Below are positions 44,153 to 53,527 of a stretch of 64,000 bases of DNA, in pieces. Under the pieces are notes generated by a model. That model was not told the DNA's origin and did not search any database. It worked only from the letters and a program-made list of their open reading frames with translations. The stretch spans positions 1 to 64,000 of the forward strand of contig CAZZKV010000002.1 in assembly GCA_964654665.1 (NCBI GenBank), read 5' to 3'. This DNA is from CALCKU01 sp964654665 (GTDB taxonomy: Bacteria > Pseudomonadota > Alphaproteobacteria > Caulobacterales > Maricaulaceae). The stretch's first letter is position 1. Each line of letters opens with the position of its first letter. The position numbers and the translations under genes are program-made.

Positions 44153-44596
44153 CTATTTTTGCACCGGATCCGTTACAAGGCCAAGGTTAGAAAACCCGGC
44201 AGCATTGACCCGGGCCATGACTTTCATCACCGCCCCATAATCGCTGGCTTCGTCCCCGCGCAAATAAATACGTTCATCATATCCATTCGCAGCAATCGCG
44301 ATAAGGCGCGGAGCCAAATCATCCAGCGTAATTGCATTATCCTGCAAATAAATCAGCCCGGCCTTATCAACGGAAATTGTGATCGGTTCTTGTTGCGATG
44401 GCAGGGATTTGGCATCTGTTTTGGGAAGTTCCACAGGCACGCCCACTGACAGCAACGGTGCCGCAATCATAAAGACAATCAAAAGCACTAACATAACATC
44501 AACCAGAGGCGTGACATTAATCTCGGCATTTAATTGGCCACGACGTCGGCGACGCCTGCCATTCCGTCCAGCCATTGATCCCATTGACATAGCCAT
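44153..44596 (-). CDS. tolR: Tol-Pal system protein TolR (ExbD type)
   Basis: A 147-residue protein with one membrane segment carrying the essential Asp in NVTPLVDVMLVLLIVFMIAA. The periplasmic domain includes SVDKAGLIYLQDNAI and RIYLRGDEASDYGAVMKVM (family D.....YG..M pattern). The N-terminus is Arg-rich. With TolQ it converts proton motive force into movement of TolA. Two bases from tolQ. Confidence 0.94.
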   Translation of the reverse strand: MAMSMGSMAGRNGRRRRRRGQLNAEINVTPLVDVMLVLLIVFMIAAPLLSVGVPVELPKTDAKSLPSQQEPITISVDKAGLIYLQDNAITLDDLAPRLIAIAANGYDERIYLRGDEASDYGAVMKVMARVNAAGFSNLGLVTDPVQK

Positions 44597-44598
44597 AT

Positions 44599-45330
44599 CT
44601 AACTTCCTTTGCTGATTTTACGGGATAGAATAGCGGATAACTCATCAGCATAGCCTTCGAGACGGCCAGCATATTTATCCAAGTCAGACGAAAATTTATT
44701 ATAAAAAATAACGGCAGGAATCGCAGCAATCAGCCCCAATGCCGTTGCAAATAAAGCTTCGGCAATACCCGGAGCCACAACCGAAAGATTGGTATTTTGC
44801 GAAACAGCAATAGCCCGAAACGCATTCATAATACCCCAAACCGTTCCAAATAGGCCGATAAATACAGAGGCAGAGCCTACTGTAGCTAGAACCGACAAAC
44901 CGCCCTCTGCTTTTGAAAGCTCACGATTAACCACCAAGGTCATCACCCGGTCAATCCGTTCGCGGGTTGACAGGATCGCCGCATCACTGCGCGGCGTATT
45001 GCGGCTCTCGTCCCATTCGCGCATAGCGGCGGCAAAAACCCGCGCCATCGGATCTTTAGTGTCATTTGTCAGCCCCGTAGAAAGCTCATCCAAGGTACGG
45101 CCGGACCAAAAGGTTTCTTCAAATTTATCAGCTCGCGATTTAAGAACCCGAAATGATAAAAATTTATCAACAGCAATCGCCCATGACCATAAGGATGCCA
45201 ACATCAAAATAATCATGACCGCTTTGACAACCCAATCGGCTCGTAAAAACAAGGAGAGAAAAGAGAAATCTCCACTATGCACAGGGCTCAATGTGGGTGC
45301 CTGCATAATCAAATCTAACATTATAACCAT
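44599..45330 (-). CDS. tolQ: Tol-Pal system protein TolQ (ExbB type)
   Basis: A 243-residue proton-channel protein with three membrane segments: VVKAVMIILMLASLWSWAIA, VGSASVFIGLFGTVWGIMNA and ALFATALGLIAAIPAVIFYN. The GLFGTVWGI and GIAEALFATA motifs are diagnostic. ATG 45330 is preferred over 45369, though neither has a strong Shine-Dalgarno. The usual upstream ybgC thioesterase gene is missing here. Confidence 0.93.
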   Translation of the reverse strand: MVIMLDLIMQAPTLSPVHSGDFSFLSLFLRADWVVKAVMIILMLASLWSWAIAVDKFLSFRVLKSRADKFEETFWSGRTLDELSTGLTNDTKDPMARVFAAAMREWDESRNTPRSDAAILSTRERIDRVMTLVVNRELSKAEGGLSVLATVGSASVFIGLFGTVWGIMNAFRAIAVSQNTNLSVVAPGIAEALFATALGLIAAIPAVIFYNKFSSDLDKYAGRLEGYADELSAILSRKISKGS

Positions 45331-45566
45331 AGGTCGTCTTTCAGCTCTATTGTGGCGCGAATATGACAATCATGAATCGCATATGGATTAAAGGTCATAA
45401 CGCGGCCTATTGCTAATTAACAGCGTGTAAGAAAGACTTAGTTATAAAATATTAACTATGCCTTAGGCTCCCCTGTATTATCGTCCATCTATCGCAACTT
45501 TATACAGCTAGGGCCATATTTTTGCCGCAAGCTGTGATAGATTAGTGTAAATTATTGGAGGCCACT

Positions 45567-45947
45567 ATGGCAAAATTAACACACACGGGCCCTTTGCGGT
45601 CTCTATTCCTTATAACGCCATTTATCCTCATAGCCTGTAAAACAACACCGCTCCCGCCACCGCCGCCCGTCGTCATCGCTCCGCCGCCTGTCAAAACCTG
45701 TTATAATGTTGCTGAATTACAGCGCGTCGTTATTCCCGCGAAAACCAAAACATTTGTTGCTATCACAGAAATTGACAATGCGCCTTACGAACCCATTGAA
45801 CGCCGTCAAGAAATGGTCCGTGAAATTGAAGCGGAACAAGTTTTTTATGCCTTTGAAGGCAAGGAAGTTGCCAATATATGCGATCCGGAAAATATTGAAC
45901 CTGCACGCCCGCTTAACCCCGACGCACGCCCTGTCGATGCCAGCTAA
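45567..45947 (+). CDS. Small proline-rich lipoprotein, unknown function
   Basis: A 126-residue protein. The lipobox is LIAC (Cys near residue 24), followed by KTTPLPPPPPVVIAPPP and a small domain (VIPAKTKTFVAITEIDNAPYE ... EQVFYAFEGKEVANICD) with two Cys that could form a disulfide. No family recognised. GGAGG lies 6 bases before the ATG at 45567. Divergent from tolQ, so it may share envelope regulation. Confidence 0.65.
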   Translation: MAKLTHTGPLRSLFLITPFILIACKTTPLPPPPPVVIAPPPVKTCYNVAELQRVVIPAKTKTFVAITEIDNAPYEPIERRQEMVREIEAEQVFYAFEGKEVANICDPENIEPARPLNPDARPVDAS

Positions 45948-45968
45948 GCCATCGCTTAATCTATTGGG

Positions 45969-46328
45969 TTAACCACGCGGCACAGGAGTGCCGAAACGAT
46001 GGGCATAATACCGGCCAATATCGCGGGCGTTATTAATAAAATAATGCCCGTTTTTGCGTAAAATCCCACACTCATCATAGCGCGGATTATCATTGTTCAA
46101 GACAAGGGTCGGGCAATTCTGGTTCTTATCCCCGAGACGCTCAACCATAGCCGGGCGCGGTTTATCGATCGGCATATAGTGGATATCAACACTCTGCTGA
46201 ATCGCCGGAAAATAGGATAATAGACCCCATATTTCAGCACATTCCGGACAATATTCCCGCCGCAAATTTCCGTCCGGGCCTTGGTCTTCAAAACCCGGCG
46301 CTAATAAATATAATATATCGCGAGCCAT
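45969..46328 (-). CDS. DUF3088 family protein
   Basis: A 119-residue protein. ILYLLAPGFEDQ followed by YCPECAEIWGLLSYFP (a CxxC in a thioredoxin-like position) and CPTLVL match DUF3088. No signal peptide. It may be a redox-type thioredoxin-fold protein, but no activity is known. GGAGG lies 5 bases before the ATG. It is 27 bases downstream of the TonB-like gene on the same strand. Confidence 0.8.
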   Translation of the reverse strand: MARDILYLLAPGFEDQGPDGNLRREYCPECAEIWGLLSYFPAIQQSVDIHYMPIDKPRPAMVERLGDKNQNCPTLVLNNDNPRYDECGILRKNGHYFINNARDIGRYYAHRFGTPVPRG

Positions 46329-46355
46329 AAACCCTCCTTCATATAAGCCCTATCT

Positions 46356-47189
46356 TTATCGTGATTTTTTACGGGCTGGCAAATAAGTCGGGCATTTTTT
46401 GACATATCCGCGGCCGCTGCCCCCTTTTGGTAGGCTTGCGACCCATGTGCACGATTGATTAACGCCATGGATTACATCCCACCAAGTCCCATCCAAACCA
46501 ATATTGGTAAAAGGAATATATTTGCCGTTCTCACCTGCGAATTTCACATTAAGTTTTTCGCGAATTTGTCGCTCGCTTAGACCGTAAAATTGCGCTGGCA
46601 AACCACTATCAGCATAACGGCGCGTCCAAACAAGATCTGTTTCTGAAAGCTGGTCATCCGCGAGAATATCCCGGCGAATGTTTTTGCAATCAGTATCCCC
46701 CTCATATTTATTGTGCAGACATTCCAAATCCAGTGACATGGCAGCTAAACCTTGTGTGATTATCTCTGAGCTCTTACCACGTGCCTCTTGAGATTGCGGA
46801 TTTGAATGCATCGGTGCTGGTAATACGGGGCGTCCTGCTGATAAGTCCACCGCATCATCACGGTTGTTATTATCCGGATTTAACCGAATATTGGGTGTAA
46901 TAACCGGTTTAACCTGCGGCCTTACCACCGGAATTTTAGGCCTAGGTGAAGTCAGGGCACCCCCTATAGATACAGGTTGAGACCGGACAGTTTGAGCCGG
47001 CAATCGTAGCAGCTTCACAGTTATAAAATGCGGATCACCTGTCACATGATCAGGTAATTTTAGAGACATGAAACCTGCAAAAAGCCCCATATGAATACCG
47101 AAGGCAATTACGAACGAACGAAGAGGACTCTCCCTAAACATGACGCTGGTGCTCTGTGGTTTTCCGCGCAATACGTCCCAATATGGCAT
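46356..47189 (-). CDS. Membrane-anchored proline-rich protein, TolA/TonB-like N-terminus
   Basis: A 277-residue protein (from 47189, or 261 from ATG 47141). One N-terminal membrane segment (FVIAFGIHMGLFAGFMSLKL) is followed by a Pro-rich stretch (PRPKIPVVRPQVKPVITPN) and a C-terminal domain with Cys (LECLHNKYEGDTDCKNIRR, VNQSCTWVASLPKG, VKKCPTYLP). The anchor and linker resemble TonB/TolA, but the C-terminal domain does not; no ExbB/ExbD partner adjoins. Function unknown. Confidence 0.6.
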   Translation of the reverse strand: MPYWDVLRGKPQSTSVMFRESPLRSFVIAFGIHMGLFAGFMSLKLPDHVTGDPHFITVKLLRLPAQTVRSQPVSIGGALTSPRPKIPVVRPQVKPVITPNIRLNPDNNNRDDAVDLSAGRPVLPAPMHSNPQSQEARGKSSEIITQGLAAMSLDLECLHNKYEGDTDCKNIRRDILADDQLSETDLVWTRRYADSGLPAQFYGLSERQIREKLNVKFAGENGKYIPFTNIGLDGTWWDVIHGVNQSCTWVASLPKGGSGRGYVKKCPTYLPARKKSR

Positions 47190-47322
47190 ATAGTATATGA
47201 CAGAGCTGGCAAACCACTATCAACTTAAGAATGCGCAAGCTTATAGACAGGTTACGAAAGAAATGAACTTTTTGCCGAAAATAGCTGACTATAAGATGTA
47301 ACACTCTTGCAAAGGACCTTTA

Positions 47323-47889
47323 GTGGGCCAAAACAAAACATTATCGGTAGAAAAAGCGCTTGATAGCTATCAGGCCGCGCTGGCGATTGATGGCGACAAA
47401 CACGCTTTTGCCCTACTTTATAAACGCTGGCATCCTCGGTTCTTTAAACTAGCTTTGCGCCTCACCCGTAATCCCAGCGATGCCCAAGAAGTTTTGCAAG
47501 ACGCGGCATTGACCATAACGAAAAATATCCGGCGGCTGGAGCATCCTGAACGGTTTTCAGCATGGGCTTATACAATTATCCGTCGCCGGGCCGCCGATAA
47601 TATAAAACGAGTGGTCCATCAACGCGATATAAAGGACAATGCCCAGCATATAAACCTGCCGCCGCAAAGGGATTGGGATACAACAATCTCGATGAAACAA
47701 GCCTTGGACCGGCTCTCTTTGGATGACCGAACCTTGCTGCTCTTATTTTATATCGACGGTCTGAGCGGCGCGGAAATGGCCGCGGCAATGGGCCTGCCGT
47801 TAGGGACTTTAAAGTCCCGCCTTTTTGCTGCGCGCACTAAATTAAAAACAGCCTATAACCCCATGACAACAGGAGAAACCCATGAGTGA
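47323..47889 (+). CDS. ECF-type RNA polymerase sigma factor
   Basis: A 188-residue sigma-70 family factor. Region 2 (FALLYKRWHPRFFKLALRLT ... LTKNIRRLEHPERFSAWAYT) and region 4 (LLLLFYIDGLSGAEMAAAM ... GTLKSRLFAARTKLK) are both present. It starts with GTG 47323 (AAAGGA 7 bases upstream). The stop overlaps the downstream DUF6768 gene by 8 bases, typical of a sigma factor with its membrane regulator. Confidence 0.9.
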   Translation: MGQNKTLSVEKALDSYQAALAIDGDKHAFALLYKRWHPRFFKLALRLTRNPSDAQEVLQDAALTITKNIRRLEHPERFSAWAYTIIRRRAADNIKRVVHQRDIKDNAQHINLPPQRDWDTTISMKQALDRLSLDDRTLLLLFYIDGLSGAEMAAAMGLPLGTLKSRLFAARTKLKTAYNPMTTGETHE

Positions 47890-48250
47890 TTTTGACCAAA
47901 AATTAAAGCAGTTATTAAGCGAGGATGACGAAGCCTTTATCACAGATGCCATAGATGAAAACGGTTATTACAAAACCGTTCTGGGCAGCCTTAAGGGACA
48001 GGGCAGCACAATTCGCATTGCGACATGGATTAGTATTTTTGTGATCTGCGGGCTTTTATTTTTCTGTGTATGGAAGTTTTTCCATGTCGAAACAACTCGT
48101 GACCAGATTTTATATGCTAGCTTGGTTATCCTGCTTAACTCGGCACAGATCGCCTTGAAAATGTGGTTTAATATGCAGCTTAATCGCCGCATCATAACCC
48201 ATGAGATTAAGTTGTTACAGCTTGCCCTTGCAAAATCATTACAGTCATAA
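47882..48250 (+). CDS. DUF6768 membrane protein, likely ECF partner
   Basis: A 122-residue protein: an acidic soluble N-terminus (FDQKLKQLLSEDDEAFIT), two membrane segments (WISIFVICGLLFFCVWKFF and ILYASLVILLNSAQIALKMW) and a charged C-terminal helix (LNRRIITHEIKLLQLALAKS). It matches DUF6768. Coupled to the sigma gene, it is a candidate regulator or output protein; no zinc anti-sigma motif is visible. Confidence 0.78.
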   Translation: MSDFDQKLKQLLSEDDEAFITDAIDENGYYKTVLGSLKGQGSTIRIATWISIFVICGLLFFCVWKFFHVETTRDQILYASLVILLNSAQIALKMWFNMQLNRRIITHEIKLLQLALAKSLQS

Positions 48251-48292
48251 CCCATAGCATTATCGATAACTGTCATAAACCAGACGTAAGCT

Positions 48293-49360
48293 TTAACCCC
48301 TCGATATCGCTAAAAGCATTTCGTCATAAATCTGCTGACCGGATAATTTAGGGGATTGTCCATCTATAAAGGCCTGTTCTACCCGCTGTAAAAAATAGGC
48401 ATTAATGGGCGCACGCATACCCTGCTGGGCGGCAAGACGCACGATTTCGCCTTGAAGGTAATTAATCTCGCAATCCCGGCCAGACTCCAAATCATCCAAC
48501 ATAGAGGAACGGGCATGGGGATCGATCTTTACAATCATATTGGCAATCAGATTATAGAGCCGATCAGGCAACCGCAGAACTGTGATCATTTTACTATGGG
48601 ATTGCTTTCCGAATTTAGAGACAGGCTCGCGTGCAGCGCTTAATATTGCTATGGCCTCTTCTATCATCATCGCCAAAGCCCGGCGATAGGGGCGCTCCAT
48701 AAGACCTGCTCGTAAAGCGTCTCCAGATAAAGCGTTGAGAGCATTGTTTAAATTCACAATAAGCTTACCCCATTGCACAGCGCGAATATTATCCGATAGC
48801 TCAACACTATGTCCGGATGCATTGAGAGCCTGTATCAATATAGGTAAGTTTTCATGATCATCATTCGCAATCATCACATTACCTTCGGTTCCACAATGGA
48901 AAATACCCGGTGATTTCAGCATCACATTAAACGGCACGACAGCCCCCAATACACGATTGGCTTTACCGCTTTTGCGCAGCTCTTTTTCGATTACATCCTG
49001 ATTCCCTATGCCGTTTTGCAAACTAATAACTAGAGTGTTGGGACGAATATATGTCGCCAGAGTTTGCGCGGCCTCTATTGTATCCTGTGATTTTACACAG
49101 AGTAAAACTACATCGGCCGACGCGATTTCGTCCGCTTCCAAGGAAAAACGGTAATATGCATCATCAACCGGCATTACGCCGCGTTCGAAATGAGATAAGC
49201 TCAATCCATGTTCAGCCAACATATCACGGTAACGGGCCCGTCCGATAAACCGAAGCTGTGCATGACCCTGTGCCGCGGCTAACCCGCCAATGTAACAGCC
49301 AATAGCCCCAGCCCCCAAAACTGCAATCGTGATTACGGGCGGCATAGGAGAGTCATTCAT
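48293..49360 (-). CDS. panE: 2-dehydropantoate 2-reductase family protein
   Basis: A 355-residue NADPH-dependent enzyme. AVLGAGAIGCYIGGLAA is the dinucleotide motif, VLLCVKSQDT and SLQNGIGNQD follow, and the C-terminal domain has WGKLIVNLNNALNAL (Lys-Asn catalytic region). It reduces ketopantoate for pantothenate, though related enzymes have other substrates. Its ATG shares one base with the divL stop (TGATG), so translation is coupled. Confidence 0.85.
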   Translation of the reverse strand: MNDSPMPPVITIAVLGAGAIGCYIGGLAAAQGHAQLRFIGRARYRDMLAEHGLSLSHFERGVMPVDDAYYRFSLEADEIASADVVLLCVKSQDTIEAAQTLATYIRPNTLVISLQNGIGNQDVIEKELRKSGKANRVLGAVVPFNVMLKSPGIFHCGTEGNVMIANDDHENLPILIQALNASGHSVELSDNIRAVQWGKLIVNLNNALNALSGDALRAGLMERPYRRALAMMIEEAIAILSAAREPVSKFGKQSHSKMITVLRLPDRLYNLIANMIVKIDPHARSSMLDDLESGRDCEINYLQGEIVRLAAQQGMRAPINAYFLQRVEQAFIDGQSPKLSGQQIYDEMLLAISRG

Positions 49361-51816
49361 CAAGCTCTATTAGCGAATAATTCGGGTTGCGCCGCTTGCA
49401 CAGCCGCTTCGCGCGGAAGGTAGCATGTCACATGCGTGCCCTTGCCTTCTGCACTTTCCAAATCAACCCAACCGCCATGCGCGTCAATGAACCGTTCAAC
49501 CAAGGCCAAACCCAACCCGGTTCCACCCCGGCTGGATTGAAAACTTTCAAATACTTGAGGTTGACGTTCCGGTGGAATGCCAACCCCGTCATCCTTGACC
49601 CATATTGTCACACCGCCATCCGCGCTTTTTGCGCCCAATTCTATATGACCGCCCGATTTCGTAAATCGCAAAGCATTAGACAATAGATTATAGACAATTT
49701 GTTTGAGCCGTTTCTGATCCGCCCTAATTTTCCCAATATCCTCTGCACATTTAAGCGTAATAGCAATCTTCGTATCATCGGCTTTGGTTGCAACATAATC
49801 CATAGCCGTATCCAAAAGATCAAACACATCAACATCGCCTAATTCCAGATCCAGTTTATTGGCTTCGATTGCCGCAATATCCAGAATATCATCGATAGAT
49901 TTTTTTAATTCTTCGGACGCCGTTTGAATGGCAAAAATATGTTCAGATTGTTTATCCGTTAATTCGCCAGCGCCGCCGGACTGTAATAGATCGGCATATC
50001 CGGCAATTGTCGTCAGCGGAGTTCGTAATTGATAGCTGACATGCCCGACAAATTCGGATTTCAATCGATCCGCCGCTTCGACCGCTTCGGCGCGTTCGAC
50101 CAAAGCCGCCTCAGCTTTTCGGGCATTGGATACATCATCCCAGGCGATCAATGTCGCCCCGTCAGGCAAGGGTTTGGACAGCCAAGTCAACATTGTATCA
50201 TCGGATCGCCGCATTTCGCCTTCAACATGACGGCGCACCTCAGGGTTAGGGTCGGTTGTCCGCCCTTTCATATCCTCCCAAAATGCGCGATCATGATAGA
50301 GCGGCAAACATTTTGTGATTAAATCGGCAAAGCGCGGATTATCCTTAAGATCGCTGTCAGACAGATTCCATAAATGCCCAAAAGCTGCATTGTGGATTTT
50401 AAGACGGCCATCTTGCCCAAAAACGGCAATGCCTTCGGATAATTTGTCCAAAGTTACTTTTTGAACATTAATTAGCGTATTAAACTGACTTTCAAGCGTT
50501 ACACTATCGGTAATATCAGAGAATAATAATGATAGCCCGCCTTCCGGGTCCCGCATACGCACAAGACGCAATGTGCGCCCATCCGGCAACGTCCAAACTT
50601 CATCCGGCATTTCAGATGGCCAATCGGTATAAAGCGCCAGCTCAGAGTCTTTCCAACTCTGAAAATCAGATTGTTCAGGAAGCTGCCGTGTTTCGCGCAT
50701 TCGCTGCAACCATTCAGCATGACTGGGTCGATCCTGAAACCATCCAGCGCTCAGATCGAATAATTGGGCAAATGCTGTATTATGAAATGTCATTTTTTGG
50801 TCAGCCCCGAAAATGACCACCGCTTCATCAAGCCGGTTTAACGTTTCATCATGAGCGCGAATATGGCGTGTTAATGCATCGCGCAACCCTTCTGTTTCTG
50901 TTGCATCCATGGCTAATCCGGCCGCTCCGCCAGAAATAGGGAACACCGTCACAGCCGTGGAGCGCCGCTGCCCTTCCAAAACGATATGCCGAATATTTTC
51001 GACGCGCTTATTCTGGGCCAAAGCTATTTTCGCCTGCCCCGCAGCCTCATCATCCAATTGAATTTGTTCATTTAGGACTTGTTGCTCGGATTCAGCACCA
51101 ACAGCCGTTACATAAGCCGGGTTAACCCATGTCAAACGACCTGTTCCCGAAATCCGCCACATTGGAAAAGGGGCGCGACTCATCATTTCAACAAAGGCAA
51201 TTGGCTCCACAGAGGCGGCCACACGGTTTTTCTCAAATCGGTTAATCGCTGTTTTTTCATCTTCACCGCGAATAGAAGCATCCTCCAGCCACAGAACAAC
51301 CTGCCGTCCCGCAACACGCCCATCGGCCTCTATAACATTACCGCCCGGCAAAATAATGGAGATAGAGAAACTGTCCCCACGACGGCGCAAATGCGCCAAA
51401 TGCGCCCGCAGTGTCATGGTCTCAACATCCTCGGAAATTGTATCAAGATCGGCTAATCCATCCAAAATACGTTGCGGAAAATCTTTACGCGGTCCCGGTT
51501 CGGCAAACCGGACAATAGACGCCAATGCGGCTGGTGATCCAAACATTCGGGGATGCCCCCACGTCTCATCCGAGTCTTTTACAGTCTCTTCCCACACTAA
51601 AATCAGACCGGGGTACGAACCAAAAATACCATCATAATGCGATAGTTTTTCGTCTAAAGTTTTACATTTTTTCTTCCACGCCCCTTCATCTAAAACAGCC
51701 GCAGGCCGACGGGATGCCAGAAAATATAAAAAGGACATAAGGATAGCCAAAGCTACAGCGCCGGCTGTAACAATTAAATACATCGTCTCAGTCGATAGAT
51801 CTGACAGAGCTGACAC
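49360..51816 (-). CDS. divL: DivL-type sensor kinase with Tyr at the H-box
   Basis: An 818-residue kinase. One N-terminal membrane segment (YLIVTAGAVALAILMSFLYF) is followed by several PAS-like domains (about residues 200-560, e.g. LTWVNPAYVTAVG, LDEAVVIFGADQKM, LSEGIAVFGQDGRL), a dimerisation domain and an HATPase domain (NLLSNALRFTKSGGH, WVKDDGVGIPPE, GGTGLGLALVERF). The H-box reads GHVSYQLRTPL: Tyr595 replaces His, the DivL mark. In Caulobacter DivL controls CckA-CtrA signalling. GTG start with AAAGGGA upstream. Confidence 0.9.
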   Translation of the reverse strand: MSALSDLSTETMYLIVTAGAVALAILMSFLYFLASRRPAAVLDEGAWKKKCKTLDEKLSHYDGIFGSYPGLILVWEETVKDSDETWGHPRMFGSPAALASIVRFAEPGPRKDFPQRILDGLADLDTISEDVETMTLRAHLAHLRRRGDSFSISIILPGGNVIEADGRVAGRQVVLWLEDASIRGEDEKTAINRFEKNRVAASVEPIAFVEMMSRAPFPMWRISGTGRLTWVNPAYVTAVGAESEQQVLNEQIQLDDEAAGQAKIALAQNKRVENIRHIVLEGQRRSTAVTVFPISGGAAGLAMDATETEGLRDALTRHIRAHDETLNRLDEAVVIFGADQKMTFHNTAFAQLFDLSAGWFQDRPSHAEWLQRMRETRQLPEQSDFQSWKDSELALYTDWPSEMPDEVWTLPDGRTLRLVRMRDPEGGLSLLFSDITDSVTLESQFNTLINVQKVTLDKLSEGIAVFGQDGRLKIHNAAFGHLWNLSDSDLKDNPRFADLITKCLPLYHDRAFWEDMKGRTTDPNPEVRRHVEGEMRRSDDTMLTWLSKPLPDGATLIAWDDVSNARKAEAALVERAEAVEAADRLKSEFVGHVSYQLRTPLTTIAGYADLLQSGGAGELTDKQSEHIFAIQTASEELKKSIDDILDIAAIEANKLDLELGDVDVFDLLDTAMDYVATKADDTKIAITLKCAEDIGKIRADQKRLKQIVYNLLSNALRFTKSGGHIELGAKSADGGVTIWVKDDGVGIPPERQPQVFESFQSSRGGTGLGLALVERFIDAHGGWVDLESAEGKGTHVTCYLPREAAVQAAQPELFANRA

Positions 51817-51905
51817 AGCAATCCCTTTCGCTGCGCACGTCGCGGCGCTTAGCTAGAGGGTGTACCGTGGTTCTGTTAGAATGAAAAGCCGTGATTTATA
51901 CTGTT

Positions 51906-53264
51906 TTACGCCGCTGCATTTTTAATGACGCCAACAATATCATCCGTAATTTTGCCAATAATGGCAGCATCATCACCTTCGGCCATAACACGGATAAGCG
52001 GTTCAGTCCCTGACGCCCGCACTAAAATACGGCCAGATTGACCCAAATCATTCTGCGCATCTTTAATGGCCATTTTAACATCCGGGTGATTCATAGGCGA
52101 TGCACCGCTATAGGCAACATTTTTAAGGATTTGCGGAACGGGTTCAAATAATTGCAGGACTTCGCTAGCCGGTTTACCCGACCGGATAATTTCAGCCAAA
52201 ACCTGTAAAGCTGCCACGGTACCATCGCCGGTGGGCGCAAAATCCGTCATCAATAAATGGCCCGATTGTTCACCCCCAATATTATAGCCATCGCGGCGCA
52301 TACATTCTGCAACATGACGATCACCAACGGCCGTACGGATAAGCTGTAATTGCTCATCTTGTAAAAACCGTTCAAGGCCCAAATTGGACATAACTGTCGC
52401 GACAAGCCCGGGGCGCGCTAATTGCCGGGATTCTTTCCAGCCTTTCCCAAGCAGGGCTAAAAGCTGATCACCATCAATAATACGGCCCTTTTCATCACAC
52501 ATAATCAACCGATCTGCATCCCCGTCCAAGGCTATTCCAAGATCGGCACCATGTTTAAGGACCGTCGACGATAATGTATCCGTACATGTCGATCCGCAAT
52601 TGGCATTAATATTAAGACCATTGGGTTTAACGCCAATCGTAATAACTTCATCTGCTCCCAATTCCCATAATGTGGCCGGGGCTGTTTTATAAGCCGCACC
52701 ATTTGCACAATCGACAACAATTTTCAGACCATTAAGGCGCATGTTTTTAGGAAAAGTCGATTTGACAATCTCGATATAGCGCGCCTGCACATCTTCTAGG
52801 CGTTTGACTTTGCCCAGATTTTCAGCCTCGGCAAGGCCTTGTTTCCATTTATCCTGCATCAAATCTTCAATCGCATGTTCGGCTATATCGCCTAATTTAC
52901 ACCCGTCAGGGCCGAAAAATTTTATCCCATTATCGCCAAATGCATTATGTGATGCCGTAATCATCACGCCTAGGTCAGCCCGTAATGTTCGGGTCATTAA
53001 AGCAACACCCGGCGTAGGCAAGGGACCAAATAGCTTTACATCCATACCCACAGAGGCAAATCCAGCCACAAGGGCAGGTTCGATCATATAGCCTGACAGA
53101 CGTGTATCTTTACCAATGACAACACTGTGGCGCCGCGTTCCGCCATTGCGGAAATATTTACCTGCGGCCATCCCCAGACGCATAACATTATCAGGCGTCA
53201 TCTTACCAACATTCGCCCGTCCGCGAACACCATCGGTTCCAAAAAACTGTTTCGATTTACTCAT
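51906..53264 (-). CDS. glmM: Phosphoglucosamine mutase GlmM
   Basis: A 452-residue enzyme that turns glucosamine-6-phosphate into glucosamine-1-phosphate for UDP-GlcNAc. QFFGTDGVRGRANVG opens it; the phosphoserine loop is ITASHNAFGDNGIKFF, the metal loop LDGDADRLIM, and the sugar loop GGEQSGHLLM. RASGTEPLIRVMAEGDD is the phosphate site. Start 53264 has GGGGG 5 bases upstream. It lies upstream of divL, away from the ftsH-folP cluster it often joins. Confidence 0.95.
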   Translation of the reverse strand: MSKSKQFFGTDGVRGRANVGKMTPDNVMRLGMAAGKYFRNGGTRRHSVVIGKDTRLSGYMIEPALVAGFASVGMDVKLFGPLPTPGVALMTRTLRADLGVMITASHNAFGDNGIKFFGPDGCKLGDIAEHAIEDLMQDKWKQGLAEAENLGKVKRLEDVQARYIEIVKSTFPKNMRLNGLKIVVDCANGAAYKTAPATLWELGADEVITIGVKPNGLNINANCGSTCTDTLSSTVLKHGADLGIALDGDADRLIMCDEKGRIIDGDQLLALLGKGWKESRQLARPGLVATVMSNLGLERFLQDEQLQLIRTAVGDRHVAECMRRDGYNIGGEQSGHLLMTDFAPTGDGTVAALQVLAEIIRSGKPASEVLQLFEPVPQILKNVAYSGASPMNHPDVKMAIKDAQNDLGQSGRILVRASGTEPLIRVMAEGDDAAIIGKITDDIVGVIKNAAA

Positions 53265-53527
53265 AGTCCCCCACCGCGCAATAATCATGCCAATCTTAGG
53301 CGGAGCTACCCCAAGAGTATGACAGAATTAAGAGCGCCCTTCCTAATATCTATCGCATATCCTTATTTAAGGCTGTCCACCACAAAGAGTCAAATAGATT
53401 CCTTCCATTCAACACCTTGTTTATTATAAGTATTTGCGGTCAATTAATACGCTATCAACCGGGTTTCAAGATGAAATAACAGACAAGAACATACTCTGCC
53501 GCAAGGACATTCATCTGACGTTAATCT

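Noticed and set aside
45452..45466. TTAA-N7-TTAG resembling a CtrA half-site pair between tolQ and the lipoprotein gene
   Set aside because: One mismatch from TTAA-N7-TTAA, and such sequences are common in AT-rich intergenic DNA; not strong enough.
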